Positions 1 through 7,142 of a stretch of DNA of 64,000 nucleotides are shown one piece after another. Under the pieces are notes generated by a model, which saw nothing but the letters and a program-made list of their open reading frames with translations, searched no databases and was not told where the DNA came from. The translations under genes were made by a program, and so were the position numbers. Numbering within the stretch: the stretch's first letter is position 1; each line of letters opens with the position of its first letter. The stretch spans positions 248,001-312,000 of the forward strand of contig CAXXVF010000001.1 of assembly GCA_963663605.2 (NCBI GenBank). The letters run 5' to 3'. Origin of the DNA: Sporobacter sp963663605 (GTDB lineage: Bacteria > Bacillota > Clostridia > Oscillospirales > Oscillospiraceae).

Positions 1-527
1 CGAAGCATGCCTCGTGCGCTGTGGGAATTTCATGGTTTAAGCATAAGGGCCGCTGGCATGACCGGGACGGCTATACGCCGCAGGCCGGCGATATCGTCTA
101 TTTTACGCATGACGGCACGACGCCGGCGCATGTCGGCATCGTCCGGGACGCGAACGCGTCCGGCGTGTATACCGTCGAGGGCAACACGTCCGGCGGCTCC
201 GCGCTCGTTTCAAACGGCGGCGGTGTCGCGAAAAAAAGCTATCCGCCGGGTTGTGCGAAGATACTCGGGTACGCGCATCCGGATTATAAGGAGGAGACCG
301 AAATGAACATCGAGGACGTCAGAAGGGAATTGACATCCGTCGCCGGAACGGGCGGCGGACACAGCGACTGGGCGGACGAGGCCGTCGGCATGTTCGCGGA
401 TGCCGGGGTCATCAGCGGAGACGGACAGGGCAACTACGGCTGGGGGCAGTGCCTGACGCGCGAAGGCGCCGCAAAGGTCCTGTATAACCTGCTCGACAGG
501 CTCGGCCTGCTGGACAGGCTCAGATAG
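1..527 (+). CDS. CHAP-domain peptidoglycan hydrolase with C-terminal SLH-like domain (5' partial)
   Basis: The gene enters from the left edge, so its N-terminus is missing; the frame is open to base 3. The visible part carries a CHAP amidase/peptidase domain: the candidate nucleophile Cys lies in S-C-A at bases 12-20, the catalytic His in AHVGIVRD and the acidic/Asn partner in VEGNTS. After a short linker, a C-terminal segment of about 60 residues (DWADEAV, FADAGVISGDG, LTREGAAKVL) matches an S-layer-homology (SLH) repeat, which would bind secondary wall polymer. CHAP enzymes cut peptidoglycan and are common phage endolysins or tail lysins. It is followed 13 bp later by a small membrane protein, which suggests a phage-type lysis block. 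A GTG at 21 exists but lies inside the CHAP fold and is unlikely to be the start. Confidence 0.8.
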   Translation, partial: KHASCAVGISWFKHKGRWHDRDGYTPQAGDIVYFTHDGTTPAHVGIVRDANASGVYTVEGNTSGGSALVSNGGGVAKKSYPPGCAKILGYAHPDYKEETEMNIEDVRRELTSVAGTGGGHSDWADEAVGMFADAGVISGDGQGNYGWGQCLTREGAAKVLYNLLDRLGLLDRLR

Positions 528-540
528 GGAGGCGGCGCGG

Positions 541-798
541 ATGACAGAGTGGACGGTCGTTACGGTCGTCATCGCATTGGCCGGTTTTCTGGCGGTCGTC
601 GTCAAGCCGATCATCACGCTCAATACGAGCATAACGAAGCTGACGGCCGCTGTCGGTACGCTTCAGGAAAACCTCCAGAAGCTTACGGCCGGAAACGCCG
701 ACGGACACGAGCGGATATGGAACAGCCTGGACTGCCAGGCCGGACGTATTTCCAACCATGAAACACGTATATCGGTCATAGAAAAAGGGGTGAAGTGA
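541..798 (+). CDS. small membrane-anchored coiled-coil protein, phage lysis-accessory type
   Basis: The 85-residue product has one N-terminal membrane helix (about residues 5-27) followed by a heptad-rich stretch (NTSITKLTAAVGTLQENLQKL) and a polar tail ending in a second predicted coil. The ATG is preceded by GGGAGGCGGCGCGG. Size, architecture and position directly after a lysin resemble small holin-like or XhlA-like phage proteins, although XhlA carries its membrane helix at the other end. I do not recognise a specific family. The next gene starts 1 bp after the stop, so the first three genes are probably one transcript. Confidence 0.55.
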   Translation: MTEWTVVTVVIALAGFLAVVVKPIITLNTSITKLTAAVGTLQENLQKLTAGNADGHERIWNSLDCQAGRISNHETRISVIEKGVK

Positions 799-799
799 T

Positions 800-1711
800 A
801 TGGCGACGCCTGTAAAGATCTATGAAGGCCCTGGTGCTACGGAGATAACAACGGGGTATATCATCGACGATAAAACGTATCTTGACGAAGCGGGCACCCA
901 GCGTGTCCCGATAGGCACGATCGTTATGACCGACAACGGCCATTATATATTGACGGACCAAGGCGGCATGCTGTACAGCGACTATTCCGCCGCCGTAGCA
1001 TCCGGCAAAATGTCGCCTGAAAACGTCGGGCGTATCAGCACAAACGCCATAGGGACATCTTCGAACACGCAGGGAACATCTGCCGGCGCGTCGGGCTCAA
1101 GCGGCGTCAACGCTACCGCCGACGCGTATATCCAGGACATCTACGATGCGCAGATCGCCGCGAATCAGGCAGCGCTGGAAAACGCCTACGAGCTGAATGT
1201 CAACACGATCAACGCGCAGAAAGAGGCGCTGCCGGGAACATATCAGGCGGCGAAGAATGAGACTGCCGCGCAGGCGCAGATACAGAAAAGCAATTTTAAC
1301 GAATACGCCTCGGCGGCCGGGCTGTCGAGCGGCGCTGGTGGGCAGGCGCAGCTGTCCATGTCGAATGCACTGCAGGGGAACCTTTCGTCGCTCGATAAAG
1401 CGCAGGCCGACGCGCTGGCGCAGCTCGACCTTCAGCTGACGAATCTCACGACGCAGTATCAAAATGACCTGGCGCTGGCCTTTGCCGAAGGCAATCTCGC
1501 CAAAGTAGCCGCCTTGTATGAAAGCTATCAAAGCAACAAGGCCGCCCTCATCGACCAGCAGCAGTTTGACGCGTCAAATAACAACACCCTATACAGCCGT
1601 GCACTGACGACGGCGCAGTTTACAGGGATTTTTGACGGTATGGCCGCCTACGGCTGGACGCAGGAAGAAATCGAGGCGGCGGAGCAAAACTGGCAAGCTG
1701 TGAACGGCTGA
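800..1711 (+). CDS. Ala/Gln-rich helical protein of unknown function, possible virion component
   Basis: This 303-residue protein is not recognised. Its first ~90 residues are mixed and beta-like, followed by a Ser/Gly/Thr-rich linker. A long Ala/Gln/Leu-rich region (about residues 105-265) should form extended helices or coiled coil, with a short C-terminal domain (YGWTQEEIEAAEQNW). No signal peptide or membrane helix is visible. The composition resembles phage structural or tail-associated proteins, and the gene sits between lysis-type genes and a polymorphic toxin. The ATG is preceded by AAAGGGGTGAAGTGAT. A role in packaging or delivering the downstream toxin is inference from position only. 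Confidence 0.5.
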   Translation: MATPVKIYEGPGATEITTGYIIDDKTYLDEAGTQRVPIGTIVMTDNGHYILTDQGGMLYSDYSAAVASGKMSPENVGRISTNAIGTSSNTQGTSAGASGSSGVNATADAYIQDIYDAQIAANQAALENAYELNVNTINAQKEALPGTYQAAKNETAAQAQIQKSNFNEYASAAGLSSGAGGQAQLSMSNALQGNLSSLDKAQADALAQLDLQLTNLTTQYQNDLALAFAEGNLAKVAALYESYQSNKAALIDQQQFDASNNNTLYSRALTTAQFTGIFDGMAAYGWTQEEIEAAEQNWQAVNG

Positions 1712-1735
1712 TGGTTTGGAGACCGGCGGTCAAAC

Positions 1736-1765
1736 GGGCGGCCCGCGCGCTGCGCGCGGCCGCCC
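1736..1765. other. GC-rich inverted repeat between genes
   Basis: GGGCGGCC (1736-1743) pairs perfectly with GGCCGCCC (1758-1765), enclosing a CG-rich centre. There is no T-run, so it is not a convincing intrinsic terminator; it could be a pause or a processing hairpin between the unknown helical gene and the toxin gene. Confidence 0.35.
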
Positions 1766-1815
1766 TGTAAACGCTGCCGGACTGTCCGAAACGACCGGAT
1801 GAAAGGGAGGAGAAA

Positions 1816-4374
1816 ATGGGCGGAAAAAATTTCGGAATGATCGATCCGGCGCTCGCGTTTTGCTATATGTATCAGATGAAAAAAGAGAACGAGGAGAACA
1901 ATAGCACGCCGACAAGTTTGGCCGCGTCAGCTGCGGATGTGAGTTCGGTTCCAAAAACGCTGCAGACAGACAATCCGGCTCTGAGCACATACGATACGTT
2001 TCCGCGCCTAAGCATGGATCCGTATGCATACGGCAGCATGCGCTACGAACCGGTCAGTGTTGACGATCCTGCCGGTATGCAGATAAAGCTGGATGATTTT
2101 GTTAACAACAACAATCAAATCAGCCAATCATTAACTGACCGCTTCACCGGCGACTATTACAATACGTATCATATCGACGCCGAAGAATTTGCAAAGACGT
2201 TGAATGATTCATACAAAGAACAAAAAAACATAGCCGCTTATTTAATCAACGATATTGAGGCATACCGGGAGATTATGGGGGATGCCTGGGCTGATGAGAC
2301 GCAGTCCGGTATCAATGCAGCTGTTGACAGTCTTTATCAAAACGCACAGGCTGCAAATGCCGACGCCGAGTACTGGGCGCAGTTCGAAAGCTCGGCGGAC
2401 TACGGCGCGGCTATGTTCGATGCGAATATGCACGAGAAATACGGCCGGTACGGTTTCGACGCGCTGCAGCAGGCCGCAGAAGAAAACAATCAGATCATAC
2501 AGAATACTATGAGCCCATCCATCCTCAATCATATAGCTGAGGAAAACGATTGGCTGCTTGGTTATGCCGCGTCCATCGCAACAGCCGACGATTACGAAAA
2601 ACTGAAGAAGGAAACCGAGGACACGTACAGCGCCTTGTCGGAGCTGTATAACGACGGGGATACGTCCGATGAGAATGTGCGCATCTTCGATGAGATGCAG
2701 TCGCTGCAGCAGGACATCGGCGTTTTGGACGAACTTATTACGGCGCAAAAAGATCAGGAATACTACGAGGGGATGGCTTCCGGGCTGGAAGACTTACCCG
2801 AGCAGCTGCAGGAGGATGTCCTCAACATTCCGTATCTTGAAGATGAAAAAATTAAAATAATCGAAAACGGTATGAGCGACCATGCTTCGGAACTGGCGGT
2901 AGATAATATCATCCTGCAGAAAAGCGACATCAAGCTGCAGCTAAAAGAGCTGGGGTATACCAACAAGGAAATAAACGGCTTTATTATCTACGCCGAGCTC
3001 TTGCATGATAAGCAAGCGTACGAAGCGGCCATGCAGGAAAAACAGGCTTACGCCGAGGAGCATCCGGTCGCCGCGTCCGCCGGCTCGGTAATGGGCAGTT
3101 CTTTAGGATTGTTGGAGAATTTCGATTCGGGGTGGCAAAAACTGAGAAATATTCTAAGAGGAGAATACATACCCGTCAATGAATATGACCCCGTAGATCA
3201 GATGACCGACGGAGCGGACGTCACGCGCGACACGGTCGCCGGAATGATCGAAGTGTCGACCGGTTCCCGGCTGCTGAGCAGGCTGTACGATAGCGGCATG
3301 ACGGGCGTGGATATAGCGGCGCAGCTGTTGGCGACCGGCGGCACGTCAGCTGTAAAGAATCTGGCCACGGGGCTGGGCGCTGCGGCCAAAGCCCTTGGCG
3401 ATGATTTTGTCAGAGCGTTTATCAAAAACTACGGTGACGACGCCGTCCGTGCGCTGGCCACCTACGGCGACGACGCCGTCCGTGCGCTTGTTCCCTCCGG
3501 TGATGACGCGCTAAAGATCATAAGCGGAAACCTCGCGGACGATATGGTGGACGACTGGTACGGCGCGGCGAAAAACAATATTGACGATGCCGCCGACGAT
3601 TGGGACGAGGTTATCAGCCACGCGCTTGCAGGGGATACCGAAACGGGATATAATGGAAGTACTACCGAGGGCGCGGGGGAGAGCCTAAATTTTAAGTCCT
3701 GGGATGATTTTAGCGGTTATATTCAGGATGTCGGCAAAGACACAACTTTTACCATCGGGGAAAAAGTATCAATAATACAAAAAGCCTATGTTGGAGTTGC
3801 AGATAAAACTGATATAAATATTCCTATTGATGCTATGTATGTCAAAGGCTTCACAGCAGATGGAAAAGTAGAATATGATTGGCCCAAATATCTTGGATTT
3901 GACAAAGCAACGATTACATCAATTTCCAGGAACAATCTGTTGCCGGAAACTTGGGATAGATACGGCTCTATGAACGGTTCCAATTTTTCCGATGTTCCCT
4001 CTGGTGGCAGATATAAGTACAGCGAGCGTTCTACACCTTATGTTGAGAATGAAAACGCATATCATAGCGGGAGCTTTAATAACGATACATATTTTGATAA
4101 AATCGACGCCATAAGAACCGGCAACTTAGGTGCGTTGAATGATATACTCGAATCAGAAGGAATACTCGAATTGGATGCAATGGAATTTGAGGACTTGTGT
4201 GAGGACTATGCTGATTTTATCGCCAAAATTGCTAAAGAAATAGGAACTTATGTTGATGCAGCCTATGGATTAAAAGGCAAGGTCGCAGCATGGAGAGATT
4301 TAAAAGGTGGAGCTGGACAGATTACTTTACCACTTATAGGGGATAAATTAACAAGACTGGGGATTATTATTTAG
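1816..4374 (+). CDS. polymorphic toxin with C-terminal TNT-like (NAD glycohydrolase) domain
   Basis: The 852-residue product has no signal peptide. Residues ~1-460 are polar, helical and Glu/Asp/Gln-rich; ~460-560 are Ala/Gly-rich and mildly hydrophobic; then come two exact-phase 11-residue repeats (YGDDAVRALA...) and a DDMVDDWYG module that ends at GDTETGYNG (about residue 614). Everything after that junction is variable material. The tail shows the order of key residues seen in TNT-type NAD+ glycohydrolases: an RYG at 715-717 with NG, an ERS Arg at 738, an AYH His at 750 and a GGAGQ Gln at 835. About 65 extra residues lie between the His and Gln blocks, so the match is partial. The start is supported by GGGAGGAGAAA before the ATG. 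A small gene follows 15 bp later, as expected for toxin-immunity pairs. The secretion route is unknown; no LXG, WXG or Rhs signature was seen. Confidence 0.6.
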   Translation: MGGKNFGMIDPALAFCYMYQMKKENEENNSTPTSLAASAADVSSVPKTLQTDNPALSTYDTFPRLSMDPYAYGSMRYEPVSVDDPAGMQIKLDDFVNNNNQISQSLTDRFTGDYYNTYHIDAEEFAKTLNDSYKEQKNIAAYLINDIEAYREIMGDAWADETQSGINAAVDSLYQNAQAANADAEYWAQFESSADYGAAMFDANMHEKYGRYGFDALQQAAEENNQIIQNTMSPSILNHIAEENDWLLGYAASIATADDYEKLKKETEDTYSALSELYNDGDTSDENVRIFDEMQSLQQDIGVLDELITAQKDQEYYEGMASGLEDLPEQLQEDVLNIPYLEDEKIKIIENGMSDHASELAVDNIILQKSDIKLQLKELGYTNKEINGFIIYAELLHDKQAYEAAMQEKQAYAEEHPVAASAGSVMGSSLGLLENFDSGWQKLRNILRGEYIPVNEYDPVDQMTDGADVTRDTVAGMIEVSTGSRLLSRLYDSGMTGVDIAAQLLATGGTSAVKNLATGLGAAAKALGDDFVRAFIKNYGDDAVRALATYGDDAVRALVPSGDDALKIISGNLADDMVDDWYGAAKNNIDDAADDWDEVISHALAGDTETGYNGSTTEGAGESLNFKSWDDFSGYIQDVGKDTTFTIGEKVSIIQKAYVGVADKTDINIPIDAMYVKGFTADGKVEYDWPKYLGFDKATITSISRNNLLPETWDRYGSMNGSNFSDVPSGGRYKYSERSTPYVENENAYHSGSFNNDTYFDKIDAIRTGNLGALNDILESEGILELDAMEFEDLCEDYADFIAKIAKEIGTYVDAAYGLKGKVAAWRDLKGGAGQITLPLIGDKLTRLGIII
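3430..3495 (+). repeat. 33-bp tandem repeat in the toxin pre-domain
   Basis: Two 33-bp units (3430-3462 and 3463-3495) encode YGDDAVRALA followed by T or a related residue, and a third degenerate unit (SGDDAL) follows. The copy of this module in the downstream cassettes starts within these units. Confidence 0.8.
3487..3657 (+). repeat. conserved pre-toxin module, copy 1 (in the full-length gene)
   Basis: This stretch encodes SGDDALKIISGNL, DDMVDDWYG, AAKNNIDDAADDWDEV and AGDTETGYNG. It is almost identical at the DNA level to 4875-5043, and its first half to 6085-6160. In copies 1 and 2 the sequences diverge completely straight after the GYNG codons, which marks the switch point to the variable toxin domain. 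Confidence 0.85.
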
Positions 4375-4389
4375 AAAGGTCGTGATGAT

Positions 4390-4689
4390 ATGACCCGAGC
4401 CGAATTTATTAGAAAAACAGAACATTATTTTGGCAAGGTGGGAAATTGGGACATCGTCCTTGATAATTATAGTTCAGCGGATTTTATTTTGGGCTGCTAC
4501 TATGACAAAGCATCGAGGACATGGAAAGTTTATAAAAATGGCGAGAGAGGCATAGGAGGTATAAGACTAGAGACAGCTTCAGAGGAAGAAGCTCTTAAAA
4601 AATTGTATACTATGATTGAGATTGCGAATAAGGATTATTTATATTATAAGAAATGGGAAGCAAAGAAAAGGAAAAACGAGCAGTGGTGA
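4390..4689 (+). CDS. probable immunity protein for the TNT-like toxin
   Basis: A 99-residue soluble, charged protein with no signal peptide, rich in Tyr/Lys and Glu. Features seen: an N-terminal EFIRKTEHYFGKVGNW, a YKNGERGIGG turn and a helical, lysine-rich C-terminus. I cannot name the family with certainty; it has the look of small immunity proteins found beside polymorphic toxins. It starts 15 bp after the toxin stop with AAAGGTCGTGATGAT before the ATG, and is followed by a strong terminator, so toxin and immunity should be co-transcribed. Both the toxin tail and this gene are visibly more A+T-rich than the upstream part of the toxin gene, consistent with a cassette acquired by exchange. 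Confidence 0.6.
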   Translation: MTRAEFIRKTEHYFGKVGNWDIVLDNYSSADFILGCYYDKASRTWKVYKNGERGIGGIRLETASEEEALKKLYTMIEIANKDYLYYKKWEAKKRKNEQW

Positions 4690-4729
4690 CACAAGGGCGA
4701 CGTTAAAGCCATATGACTACATAGTGTTC

Positions 4730-4754
4730 ACACCCCCGCCGACGGCGGGGGTGT
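4730..4754 (+). terminator. intrinsic terminator after the immunity gene
   Basis: ACACCCCCGCC (4730-4740) pairs perfectly with GGCGGGGGTGT (4744-4754) across a GAC loop, followed by GCTCTGTTTTA. It is also the first part of the repeated inter-cassette spacer. Confidence 0.75.
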
Positions 4755-4845
4755 GCTCTGTTTTAGGATTCAAGAATGTCCGTGTTTTCCATCGGGTCAT
4801 AGGGCGTAGCCCTATACATTTTCGGGGCGGCGGGTGGGATTAGAT
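4730..4845 (+). repeat. inter-cassette spacer repeat, copy 1
   Basis: This ~115 bp block contains the GC-rich hairpin, a segment related to TTATAGGAT..CAA, a block around CATCGGGTCATAGGG that is shared exactly with copy 2 at 5994-6020, a small palindrome ATAGGGC-GTA-GCCCTAT, and a G-rich end (GGCGGCGGGTGGGATTAGAT). The same architecture recurs at 5937-6052 and, inverted and shorter, near 38930-39012. Confidence 0.8.
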
Positions 4846-4874
4846 AAAACGGGGACGACGCCGCTAAAGCGCTC

Positions 4875-5043
4875 ATTTCCTCCGGTGACGATGCGCTTAA
4901 AATCGTGAGCGGAAACCTCACGGACGATATGGTGGACGACTGGTACGGCGCGGCGAAAAACAATATTGACGATGCCGCCGACGATTGGGACGAGGTAATC
5001 AACAACGTGCTTGCAGGGGATACCGAAACGGGATATAATGGAA
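4875..5043 (+). repeat. conserved pre-toxin module, copy 2 (orphan cassette)
   Basis: Near-identical to 3487-3657 up to the GYNG codons. The frame is open from 4848, just after an in-frame TAA at 4845-4847, and it contains no ATG; the first standard start codon is GTG at 4905 inside the module. This is the arrangement expected of a silent cassette that becomes active only after recombination into the full-length toxin gene. Confidence 0.8.
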
Positions 5044-5429
5044 ACGTTCTACCCGGAGCGGAAACTGATTATACGAAGTTTAATTTCAATAAATACCTGC
5101 GTGATCAAATCGGCGCCCCGCCTATTGAGATGATTGACCCGCACGCGCATCATATTCTGTTTAAGGAAGGCAACGGTGCGGCGCAGAAAGCACTGGTTCT
5201 GGAAGGACAGGCTTTACTCAGAAGCTATGGAATCGACCCGATATATGGTCTTGAAAACCTTATATGGGCACCTAACAGAATTATAGGTCAGCATGATATC
5301 AACGCATTGACAAATGTTGTGGATAAACTCAAGGAAGTACAGAGTGATTTCGGCGATTATGATGATATTGTTGAAATGCTAAAAAAGCTTGGAAATGAAG
5401 CAGCTTGGAGGATAAACAGAAATGGATGA
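4905..5429 (+). CDS. orphan toxin cassette: AHH-family (HNH/Endo VII fold) nuclease domain
   Basis: The ~175-residue frame starts with the shared pre-toxin module and then switches to a different C-terminal domain. That domain contains DPHAHHILF, the AHH motif of the HNH/endonuclease VII superfamily toxins, followed by a helical GQALLRSYGID segment and the distal APNRIIGQHDINAL block that supplies further His/Asn residues. Such domains cut nucleic acid. No ribosome binding site precedes GTG 4905 and an in-frame stop lies at 4845, so it is probably not translated well by itself; it looks like a C-terminal reservoir for the toxin gene at 1816-4374. Its stop overlaps the ankyrin gene by 8 bp, giving translational coupling with the likely antidote. 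Confidence 0.7.
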   Translation: MSGNLTDDMVDDWYGAAKNNIDDAADDWDEVINNVLAGDTETGYNGNVLPGAETDYTKFNFNKYLRDQIGAPPIEMIDPHAHHILFKEGNGAAQKALVLEGQALLRSYGIDPIYGLENLIWAPNRIIGQHDINALTNVVDKLKEVQSDFGDYDDIVEMLKKLGNEAAWRINRNG

Positions 5430-5922
5430 AAAACAATATGCAAAGCAAATACGTTCAGCTATTAAGATTGGAGATCTGAAAACAACCGCAGAGCTTTTAT
5501 CATCTGAAAGCACCCTTTTTCATTATTTAACTCCTTTTGGGACATGGTTACACATAGCTGCATCACATGGAAAAATAGATATTGTGCGGTATTTATTAAC
5601 TCAAGGAATGGATATAAACAAACAGGCTGGCATTTATAACAGTGCTGCTATTCAAGAAGCAGCATCTGAAGGTCATTATCACGTAGTAAAATTTCTTTTA
5701 TCACAAGGTGCCAAGTTGGATGTAAGTGAGCCAAAGAAAAATCCTTTGTTCGGAGCAATAATGAGCGGCAATAAAGATATCGTTAAACTCCTTTTAGATA
5801 ATGGCATTGACGCCTCAGTGAGATATACGGGAGACTATATGAAAAACATGGACGCATATGACTTCGCAATAGAACGCGGTCAAACAGAAATAGCTGAAAT
5901 GCTTTTGCCTTATAGAGAATAA
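5422..5922 (+). CDS. ankyrin-repeat protein, probable immunity protein for the AHH nuclease
   Basis: The 166-residue protein consists almost entirely of ankyrin repeats: recognisable helices include TWLHIAASHGKIDIVRYLL, AAIQEAASEGHYHVVKFLL and NPLFGAIMSGNKDIVKLLL, and a capping repeat lies at DAYDFAIERGQTEIAEMLL. It has no signal peptide or membrane helix. The ATG lies inside the last codons of the AHH frame, so translation is coupled to it. Ankyrin proteins are an established class of immunity proteins in polymorphic toxin loci. Here it should bind and block the nuclease; this is inferred from position and class. Confidence 0.75.
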   Translation: MDEKQYAKQIRSAIKIGDLKTTAELLSSESTLFHYLTPFGTWLHIAASHGKIDIVRYLLTQGMDINKQAGIYNSAAIQEAASEGHYHVVKFLLSQGAKLDVSEPKKNPLFGAIMSGNKDIVKLLLDNGIDASVRYTGDYMKNMDAYDFAIERGQTEIAEMLLPYRE

Positions 5923-5936
5923 GCCCGTTCATAACT

Positions 5937-5963
5937 AACACCCCCGCCGATGGCGGGGGTGTT
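5937..5963 (+). terminator. intrinsic terminator after the ankyrin gene
   Basis: AACACCCCCGCC pairs with GGCGGGGGTGTT around a GAT loop and is followed by GCTTTGTTATA. It is the homologous hairpin to 4730-4754. Confidence 0.7.
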
Positions 5964-6052
5964 GCTTTGTTATAGGATGCAACAATGCATGGTTTCCATC
6001 GGGTCATAGGGCGTAGCCCTATACCGCTATTGGGCGGCGGGCGGGATGAGAT
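5937..6052 (+). repeat. inter-cassette spacer repeat, copy 2
   Basis: Same layout as 4730-4845, with a 27-bp identical core (5994-6020) including the ATAGGGC-GTA-GCCCTAT palindrome. It separates the AHH/ankyrin cassette from a third, degenerate pre-toxin module. Together the two spacers bracket the orphan cassette in direct orientation. Confidence 0.8.
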
Positions 6053-6054
6053 CA

Positions 6055-6197
6055 CCTACGGCGACGATGCCGTCCGTGCGCTTGTTTCCTCCGGCGACGA
6101 CGCGCTCAAGATCATAAGCGGAAACCTCATGGACGATATGGTGGACGACTGGTACGGCACGGCGCTGGGCGGTAATGACGACAGCGGCGATATATGA
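6055..6197 (+). pseudogene. remnant third toxin cassette (pre-toxin module without toxin)
   Basis: The frame encodes YGDDAVRALVSSGDDAL, ISGNL and DDMVDDWYGTA and then leaves the homology at ALGGNDDSGDI, stopping at 6195-6197. It therefore carries the first half of the module but neither the GYNG junction nor a toxin domain, and no immunity gene follows. It begins directly after spacer copy 2. It may be the relic of the gene's original C-terminus or of a decayed cassette; the present frame has no convincing ribosome binding site. Confidence 0.65.
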
Positions 6198-6281
6198 AAT
6201 CTTGTTGTAAAAAAAGGCGCAATGCCGTACAATAAGACTATCAGCAGTTCAAGACAATTATAGTGAAAAGGGGAGTTTGAT

Positions 6282-7079
6282 ATGAAGCAGAAAACATCCT
6301 GTACCGTCGTCAAGATCATAACGCTCATCACGTTCCTCGCAATGGTTGTTGTAAACGCGCTGTCCGCGCTGCTTCCGATCAACGGCATAACGCCGGGAGA
6401 GGTGTCGGACGCCTACCCGAATCTGTTTGCGCCGGCCGGCCTGACGTTTTCGATCTGGAGCCTGATTTACGTTCTGCTGGCGATTTACACCGTTTATCAG
6501 CTGGTGTCGAAAAAAGCGCCGCAGACGCTGATCTGCAAGCTCGGTATACTGTTCTCACTGTCCTCCGCGGCAAATATCTTATGGATATTCGCATGGCACT
6601 ACCAAATCATACCGCTGTCAATGGCGCTGATGCTCATAATCCTTGTCTTTCTGATCTGGATACTGCAGGTCGTAACACCGCATGAACTGACGGCAAAAGA
6701 GAAGTTTTTCATTAAGCTGCCGTTTGCCGTCTATCTCGGCTGGATAACGGTCGCCACCATCGCCAACGCCACGGTTCTTTTGGTCAGCCTTGGGTGGGAC
6801 GGCTTTGGGCTGCCGGAACAGACGTGGACGGTGCTGGTGCTGGCAGTCGGCGCCGTCATCGGGATTTTGGCCGGCCTGCGGTTTAAAAGCATTGCTTACC
6901 TGCTGGTGTTTATCTGGGCCTACACGGGCATTATCATAAAGCACGTGTCCGCGTCCGGATTCGACGGGCAGTATCCGTCCGTCATCATAGCGGCCGCTGT
7001 CTGTCTTGCGCTGTTTGTCGCCGCTGCCGTGTTTGTCGGGTTAAAAAGCGGGAAACAAAAATCGGGCGCAGCGTCCTGA
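6282..7079 (+). CDS. TspO/MBR-related multi-pass membrane protein
   Basis: A 265-residue, very hydrophobic protein with about seven membrane helices. An N-terminal FAPAGLTFSIWSLIYVLLA segment, WIFAWHYQ and LGWITVATIAN match the extended TspO/MBR (tryptophan-rich sensory protein) family of Gram-positive bacteria. Classic TspO binds tetrapyrroles; this longer form has no firmly assigned ligand. AAAAGGGGAGTTTGAT precedes the ATG and a strong terminator follows. It appears monocistronic and marks the end of the toxin island. Confidence 0.7.
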   Translation: MKQKTSCTVVKIITLITFLAMVVVNALSALLPINGITPGEVSDAYPNLFAPAGLTFSIWSLIYVLLAIYTVYQLVSKKAPQTLICKLGILFSLSSAANILWIFAWHYQIIPLSMALMLIILVFLIWILQVVTPHELTAKEKFFIKLPFAVYLGWITVATIANATVLLVSLGWDGFGLPEQTWTVLVLAVGAVIGILAGLRFKSIAYLLVFIWAYTGIIIKHVSASGFDGQYPSVIIAAAVCLALFVAAAVFVGLKSGKQKSGAAS

Positions 7080-7100
7080 GAATGCTGCGCAGCACACTAT

Positions 7101-7138
7101 AAAAAAGACGGCCGGGGGCATGTCCCCGGCCGTCTTTG
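7101..7138. terminator. bidirectional intrinsic terminator
   Basis: AAAGACGGCCGGGG pairs with CCCCGGCCGTCTTT, flanked by an A-run on the left and TTT on the right. It can serve both the TspO-like gene and the convergent DUF2974 gene. Confidence 0.8.
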
Positions 7139-7142
7139 CTGT

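Noticed and set aside
210..632. Long minus-strand frame across the lysin and small membrane genes
   Set aside because: It is antisense to two genes with clear domains and ribosome binding sites, and shows no motif of its own.
5985..6197. Possible gene starting in spacer copy 2 and reading into the third module
   Set aside because: Its first half is repeat sequence, the start has no ribosome binding site, and the rest is the degenerate module; treated as a remnant.
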